Positions 51,546 through 64,000 of a DNA stretch of 64,000 bases are shown piece after piece. Under the pieces are notes generated by a model that was given only the letters and a program-made list of their open reading frames with translations, searched no databases and was not told the DNA's origin. The stretch's first letter is position 1; every line of letters starts with the position of its first letter. The DNA is from Primula veris (taxonomy: Eukaryota; Streptophyta; Magnoliopsida; Ericales; Primulaceae). The DNA lies in NCBI GenBank assembly GCA_963682055.1, contig OY821749.1, positions 29,023,631 to 29,087,630 of the forward strand, written 5' to 3'. The position numbers and the translations under genes were made by a program.

Positions 51546-52551
51546 ACGTGCCATTCAAATGATTTTTGTAACAAAAAATAAATTTTAATGCTAATATTGA
51601 TTGTTGCATGGGAGCATGCTCATTTTCGAAGAAGTATTTCTCCCTTAAAAAAAAGCTTTTGGTACTATTTTCATGTACTAAGAAGGTGAATGCCTTTTGG
51701 ATGTTTCATCTTTTGCAATCCGTTTAACCTGTTTGGAGAAGTAGATCAATATTTCGATTGATTTAAATATATTTATATACACTACTGAAGTCGGGGAAAC
51801 GAGGTGACTAATATTCTTGGATTTTGATATATGGAGGTGGAGTGGCCAGCGGGTGAATAACTTATAGCAAAGTTTGTGGCATAAATTATGTGAGCACATA
51901 AAAAATCAATATTAATAGTGAAAAAGACTCGTACCGAATCAAGCGGAGGGGATTATTATGTAGTAGTTAACACGATGCACGTATAATTAAAAGTTAGGTA
52001 ATGGTTAGTTAAATGTTCAAGTAGACCCAAATCACTACAATTAGCTAGGCCGGAAACGTGTAATTCTATTGAAGTAATCGTAATTATAACTAATTGAGGT
52101 CATATATATATTTATATATAGCTAGGTAGCCTGAGTGAAACTTTACACAGTGGTGTTATATAGTGGATTCACCTAAATTATTAGGGTTTAGGACAGTAGA
52201 TTCGGTTAGCATTCCTTCATTAGCACACCGGAGTAAAAAACTAAATAAAGAGCTAATAACAATGGTCACGGTTGTCAAAATATTATTGCAATACCCATAT
52301 CTTGAATCGAATCATTTTAATTTCATGTCATTCAAAGAGAAATTTTTTATCATGTCATTAGCAGAGTAACCTTTTCTTTTATCCGAGAAGATGATGAATC
52401 AAACGCCTAACCTTATACAAGAGGAATAGAGGATGGTGTTTAAGATAAATTATACAATAGTTTATTCCTTCTTTTGGGATGAAAATAGAGCTGGTCTGGC
52501 TAATATCAATTATTTGTCCCAATAAAACGAGATTGAGGGGAAATGATGTCT

Positions 52552-55426
52552 TTAGATAAGTGGTCGATAATGATGATGAACTGCAGCTACATAAGTTGAA
52601 GAAGCGAATCCTGATGATGCTGCAGTGGAAAAAAGCGGATTTTGAGCATCCTCGCCAAATGGACCTTGCATTTGCCTCCCCCAGCTTTGTGTTGAACCAA
52701 TTTTTGCAGTCCTCTCTATTGCTCTTCCCTGAGCAAGACAAACAAAAAATGAAAACCATGGTTTAGCTAGCTAGGTCAAGCTTTTATCAAATATTTCTTG
52801 CGATTCGATTATCGATTATCGTAACAAAGTAATAGCACTATTATATGACCAAATAAAAAAGTGCGTCTTTTGTTTGTCAAAAGTATTATCAATGTACAAT
52901 TTTACCGATCGACGAATCTAATACTATACAATACAGTAGAAATTTGGAAATTAACGTTATATCAATTATTATGATTACTTTGGTTTCATAACTTTACCTC
53001 ATAAATGGGGAGAACATTTGAGGTTGCATCTGTCCACGGAGGAAAGCTGGCCACATTGGTACTCTCCTTTTGGCTTTCCATGAAATAAGATTGGGATATA
53101 CCCAAGTTTAAATCAAGATTGGGAGCCAAAACTGCGTATATGACGTAATATCATCAATCAATTTTACACATAAAACGATTTGATATTTACGCAATAGATG
53201 AAAAGGTCTCTAGAAAGATATCATACCTTCATTTTGAGTCTCATGGGATAACTCGCCTTCGTATGTACTAGCATCAAAGTTAGTAACTGCATCACGTCCA
53301 TTGCAATTTATCGCAGTCTTGTCATAAGCTCTGATGGTCATAATTTCATAATAATTAGCAAATCATTCATGCGACACAAAAGTTAATTAGCCAAGAAAGA
53401 AAAAGGTTAAAGTGAGTATAATTAGGGACCTTGCCGCTTCTATCTCACTGTCGAACAATCCAAGGTAAATATACCTGCAGACATCACAACAATAAATAAA
53501 AACCAAGCTTGATTTAGGGATAATATTTTTCTACAACCTAGGTTGTAGAGATTTACTACATATCTTTCACGTGTCATTCTCTAATTGGATCAATTTCTAT
53601 AAATGATCGATTACATTTCATCTTTCCATTTTCTCTCTATTTTTTTTTTATACAAATCATTGTATATCAAGGTTTTAATATAAATTTGAATGTTGGTGAG
53701 GTCGGATATTAATTGGATACTAAAACTAATAACATAAACCAAAAAATAGTCTATACATGTAGGTATGTATTGTATGTATATAGGAATAGGTGTGCGTGTG
53801 TTTATTTTTTTTAATTTCATATTATTATTTTATTTTTAGCAACTATTTATCGGTATAATAAATTAATTTTGTAACCGACTAAAATGTTAGAATTTAAGAT
53901 TACGTGTTTGGGTTTTTGGTGATTGGATAAAATATTTTATCAATTCTTTCAAACTTTTTTTCAAACTAATCCGAACGAATTATTGTGCTAAAAGAAATGA
54001 TAAAAACAATAATTTTTTTGATTATTTATAACATATGGGAAGGATTGTATAACATATGGAAGAGTTGTAGTTAATTCCTACAACCTAGTTTGTAGAGAAA
54101 TATTGTCCTTGATTTAGAATTAAGAAACGAAAACTATGTAAAAATAAGAAATAAGAGAATAGCTATATATCTATAAGTGAATATCTGACTTTTTCCCGAG
54201 AAATTGTCCCATTCTAGCTTCCCATTTCCCACACTTGTGGAGAGTAACTCCCCTATATTTTGAACTTCCTCGAGAGAAAACAGCACTCTGACGACGTAGT
54301 ATGTGCACAAACTCTTCTTTTGTTAAGTTTTTCACCTGAAAAATGATGAATCATCATAAGCACTTCAGTGTATCTGCATAATTAATTTCATTTATTATTT
54401 ATTTGTTATATGCTTTACATGCTTAAGTTCTTCGTCATAATCGTAAGCGTTGAAATTGATGTCTGCATCAGGTCCTCGAAACTTGATAGCAGCTCGATCA
54501 TACGCCCTGTGGTAATAAAACAACACCTTTAAAAAAAATGTATTTGATAAGAAACATTCAATAATAATGAACAAGTAAATCGCAAAATTTCAATCACTTT
54601 ACCTGGCTGCATCATGTGCGGTATCGAATCCCCCTATAATAATAAAATTAAATTGTTCAAATTAAAGTATCAAATACGATATCAAAAGCATCAACCTATG
54701 AAAATCCAAAAGTGTAAATATGGGTACGTATAAGTACAAAAGCTAAAATATGATTGGAATCTACGTACCCAAATAAACTTGCTTTCCACAATCCCTGTTC
54801 ATAAGAAGACAAATAAATTAGATAAGCAACCAGCTAAGACAAATTTACCAAGTCTCAAATTTAGATCACTTTCTTTATTTAATGTTTAATTAGTTGTGTG
54901 TTTATATTCATGCATCACCGATTTATTGTCCATAATTTCTGTGCATAATATTCAAGCCATATGAATGATGTTTTAAGATGCAGATGTACACCGTTTTCGT
55001 AAGATCAATCGATCAAGATAGCCTTTCCGAACTTTTTGACGTGAGCTATTTACTACATTGGCATGCATATATTTTATGTAGATATAGAATAAAGTAACAA
55101 AACTGTTACAAAAAAAAAAGTAAAACATTAACAAACCATATATGAGACTCCCATCTTCCAGTCCTTCGATAGAAAGTAACTCCTCTATACTGTGAACTCC
55201 GTGACCTCGGCCCTCTCCTATTCTTCTTCGCCGGTTGCTGATGTGGTACCCCCCTCACCGATAGCTCCAGCCACTGATCACCTCCTCCGCCTCCCACCAA
55301 CTCCTTCCCTGCCCAACCCTTCGGCCTAAGTATATCAAAACTGCTCAAAAACTGAGACGATTCTTCGTCTCTCGCTATATCCTCAGAGTGTGAATTTGTG
55401 CCAATAGCACAATTGAGGTCCAGCAT
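52552..55426 (-). CDS. TOE3-like: euAP2/TOE-type transcription factor with two AP2 domains, 9 exons, 346 aa (TOE3-like)
   Basis: A nuclear DNA-binding repressor of the APETALA2 group; its miR172-controlled relatives delay flowering and pattern flowers. Exons: 55426-55137, 54794-54769, 54633-54603, 54506-54419, 54335-54190, 53474-53430, 53330-53227, 53131-52998, 52728-52552; phases close to 347 codons (Arabidopsis TOE3 is about 352 aa). Features are an N-terminal LDLN (2-5), a basic stretch [10 protein letters not shown] (67-76), AP2 domain 1 (about 79-145, [23 protein letters not shown]), AP2 domain 2 (about 170-230, [19 protein letters not shown]), the EAR repression motif LDLNL (249-253) and a miR172 site in the last exon. 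The 26-nt and 31-nt exons 2 and 3 are the small exons typical of the group. TOE3 is suggested by short length; another euAP2 paralogue is possible. Confidence 0.92.
52605..52625 (-). promoter_or_regulatory. miR172 target site in the AP2 gene
   Basis: On the transcript the 21-nt site starts CTGCAGCATCATCAGG and ends ATTCG. It is the canonical euAP2 miR172 site except for its last base, which pairs with miRNA nucleotide 1 where mismatch is tolerated. Cleavage or translational block by miR172 is expected. The site lies in the final coding exon, as in other family members. Confidence 0.92.
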
Positions 55427-56353
55427 GGCTTCTCTCTATCTAGAGGTGTAATTCGGCAATCCGGAAATCAAACATATGGAAGTTAGAAGTTAGAAGTACA
55501 TAGCATTTAATGCGTAAGATAAGTTCATGAGAATATTTTGTTGTTATATAGTCGGGAACTTTTAGCTACAGTATGATACATGGCCCAAAAAAAAAAAAAA
55601 CTCAATTGTTTTGCAAGGGCTATATTCATATATCCTTCTTATATGCCCCTTTATAGTTCCTCCTATGGTGGTATTTATAATGAAATAAGACTAAATGCAA
55701 TATTTTCAAATTCAAAAAATAATTATCATGGTATTGATCATGCGTTTAGATTTAAAAAGACTCTTGAGGACACAAACCGGGCACAATTCTAGAGCCGCAA
55801 CTCATGATCAGGATAGTTAACGCTAGAAAAAAAAATGCTTAATTTTTAATTGATAGATTTCGTAATGATGTAATACCCAAGTATACTTACGTTTTAAGTG
55901 GAAAAGTAGAAAGACGGGGAATAAAAATGAAACTCTGAATTAGAGAAATGGTTGCTTAAAATAAGAGAAAGTTATGAGAGAAGTGTGAGAGGATTTGGCT
56001 ATGCTATGTAATATGTATATATATATATATAATTATATAAACAGGAGCTGGTAGGAATAATATGTCATCACCCTATAAGAAAATAGTGTTTCAAAAGTAA
56101 AAGATTTTAGCCTTTCGGTCCTTGCATAGCAGAGAAAACACAACCTCAAATTCCTATCATAATAACCGGGAAATTCCTTATTTCATACATCTTTTCTATT
56201 CCTATCAGTTTTAAGTGTAAGTATTAGATTTTTTACATTTTTATTAACGTTTACACGGATTTGTTTCTCGTTTTGTTTTGTTTTGTTTTCCCTCTTAACA
56301 ACTATAACGGCTCACATATACTTCATATACCATATTGAATAATTTATTATGAA
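55427..56353 (-). promoter_or_regulatory. AP2 gene upstream region
   Basis: This has no coding signal. An AT-rich stretch (about 56010-56040) contains TTTATATAATTATATATA on the minus strand and is the best TATA-like candidate. The start of transcription cannot be fixed from the sequence alone. Confidence 0.35.
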
Positions 56354-56670
56354 CATTACTAGTAATCGTTACCCACGCATATATAATCTGGGTAAATAAA
56401 TTTTTAAAAAATATATTGATGAATGTATATATTAAATTAGAAATTATGAATAATATAATGTTCTTGTTATACAAAATACATGTAAAACGATTTTATTTGA
56501 TAAATAATTATAATTGTTTTGAAAATATAATGATTTTTGTGTGTTTTTTATATTTTGAATTGAATAAATACAAATGAGTAATTAGTAAAAAAGAGTGAGT
56601 GTATTTCCGAGCAAAATTAGACAGGCTCATTTGTCTTGAATTGACTTATTATAATAGAATGATATAACAA
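56354..56670 (-). mobile_element. Non-autonomous Helitron, best-preserved copy (copy 3)
   Basis: On the minus strand the element starts TCATTCTATTATAATAAGTC, like the TC-start of plant Helitrons, and ends ...GCGTGGGTAACGATTACTAG before T. This gives the CTAG (CTRR) end, a GC-rich near-terminal region and A/T insertion context. Length is about 320 bp with no ORF. It shares internal blocks (TAATATAATGTT, CGATTTTGTTTGA-like, GAGCAAAATTAGACAGGCTC) with the copies at 18286 and 50733, so the three form one family. Confidence 0.65.
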
Positions 56671-57518
56671 GCGAGGAGACGGGTCATGGATAGGGCGGCA
56701 GTATCGTTATTCACATGTAGGTCTTGAGATTTAGTCAACTCTCTATTTTAACTCGATATTAATCTCGTAACATGAAATTCTATGAGATATCAATTTAATA
56801 CACTTGTTAACAAATAACTTCAATTTAATCAATAATAATAGTTGTATGCAAAACAGGCTCCAGGGTGTTATACACCGAAACACAATATATTAAACTACGA
56901 GAGAGGCCGGTGCGATGGAGAACAAAATATTACCTAGGTCCAGTATAGCTTTATAGACAAAATGTAAAATAGAATTGAGGATCTAGTCATTAGTGATGTA
57001 TAACGGATGAGGCAATTATTCAAAATACTAATAGTACGTACAAGATTAAGAAAGAGCTATGTATAGCAACAGATGATTTGGTTTCCTTGAAAAACGAGAT
57101 TGTTACTGTATGTACATATAAAATAGAATCGTTGAAAAATACCAAAATTACCAACACTTGTAAGAATAAAACCAAACGGTGAGAAATGAGATTCACCTGA
57201 ACAAAAGTATGGGGAAAAGCTTGAATGTAGATTAAATATGGGGAAATTGCATGCAATTCATAACCAGCAAAAATATATTACTAAAATTCCATTCTCCAAT
57301 AACAGCAACAAGGTTCCAAAACCATCTAACAAACAAGTTTACGACGCCAAAATAGTAGGAAGAAAAACATTTAGTTGAGGTACAAGACCAGCTCATTTTC
57401 TCTCCACCAGACTTGGACTCAAGTTCAAAAACTAAAATATCAAAAGCCCAAAAGATTGAACAATAAAAACAAAAATAGATTGCAAAAAGAGTATCCTCAA
57501 GGATGTAGCGAGGATAAA
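56671..57518. other. Intergenic DNA and RPL4 3' UTR
   Basis: No gene was supported; minus-strand open frames at 57020-57540 only overlap the end of RPL4 in another frame. About 57240-57518 is probably the RPL4 3' untranslated region. Confidence 0.45.

Positions 57519-64000
<6,482 letters not shown>

Larger units (their letters stand above)
48105..52551. other. Second segmental unit: non-coding 5 kb downstream of the intact AP2 gene
   Basis: No gene was supported. It holds the right-hand copies of the duplicated blocks (48105-48520 and 51830-52400), a Stowaway MITE, a Helitron-like element flanked by TATG microsatellites, and an 84-bp-offset duplication at about 51427-51545. The stretch near 51605-51650 matches 44380-44410 in reverse orientation, which implies a local inversion. 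The last part is probably the AP2 3' UTR. Confidence 0.55.

Overview
This window is nuclear DNA from a flowering plant, almost certainly a eudicot. It is AT-rich, with GT-AG introns, GA/CT- and AT-rich microsatellites, plant transposon fragments, and five genes whose proteins align along their length with Arabidopsis families. All five genes lie on the minus strand. Exon models were built by hand from GT/AG sites, reading-frame phase and remembered family sequences. The summed phases close exactly for the four complete genes.

Layout, low to high coordinate. (1) 1-2008: the 3' end of a Ty1-copia element of Sirevirus type, with an acidic ORF end, three polypurine-tract motifs and a 3' LTR. (2) 2890-12006: UPL4, a HECT ubiquitin ligase (16 coding exons, 1493 aa), with a probable 5' leader to about 13.2 kb. 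(3) 13.2-21 kb: gene-free DNA with a 1366-bp solo LTR flanked by a perfect 5-bp target duplication, a Helitron-like fragment and an inverted pair of dispersed repeats. (4) 21013-23847: an NF-YB8/10-type histone-fold subunit of NF-Y, with a 6-nt microexon and an inferred 3.5-kb 5'-leader intron full of minisatellite DNA and a long-TIR MITE. (5) 27.5-29.5 kb: a Stowaway MITE and a second fold-back element. (6) 29485-39878: a malectin-like LRR receptor kinase orthologous in layout to Arabidopsis At2g37050 (15 exons, 923 aa). (7) 44.1-55.4 kb: a tandem segmental duplication carrying an intact TOE/euAP2 repressor gene (52552-55426, miR172 site intact) and a decayed partial copy (46603-47903). (8) 57519 to the window edge: RPL4 (uL4), lacking its N-terminal exon(s), with a 4.3-kb intron holding degenerate copies of the end of its own exon.

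The genes do not form a pathway. They are ordinary neighbours: protein turnover (UPL4), CCAAT-box transcription (NF-YB), surface signalling (RLK), flowering-time and floral repression (euAP2) and translation (RPL4). The most unusual material is structural: the AP2 pseudogene that lost its EAR motif and had its miR172 site split by 7 nt, the exon-derived repeats in the RPL4 intron together with a promoter-like block inside that intron, the microexon in NF-YB, and the upstream ORF overlapping the UPL4 start. I found no convincing undescribed enzyme or defence-type system.
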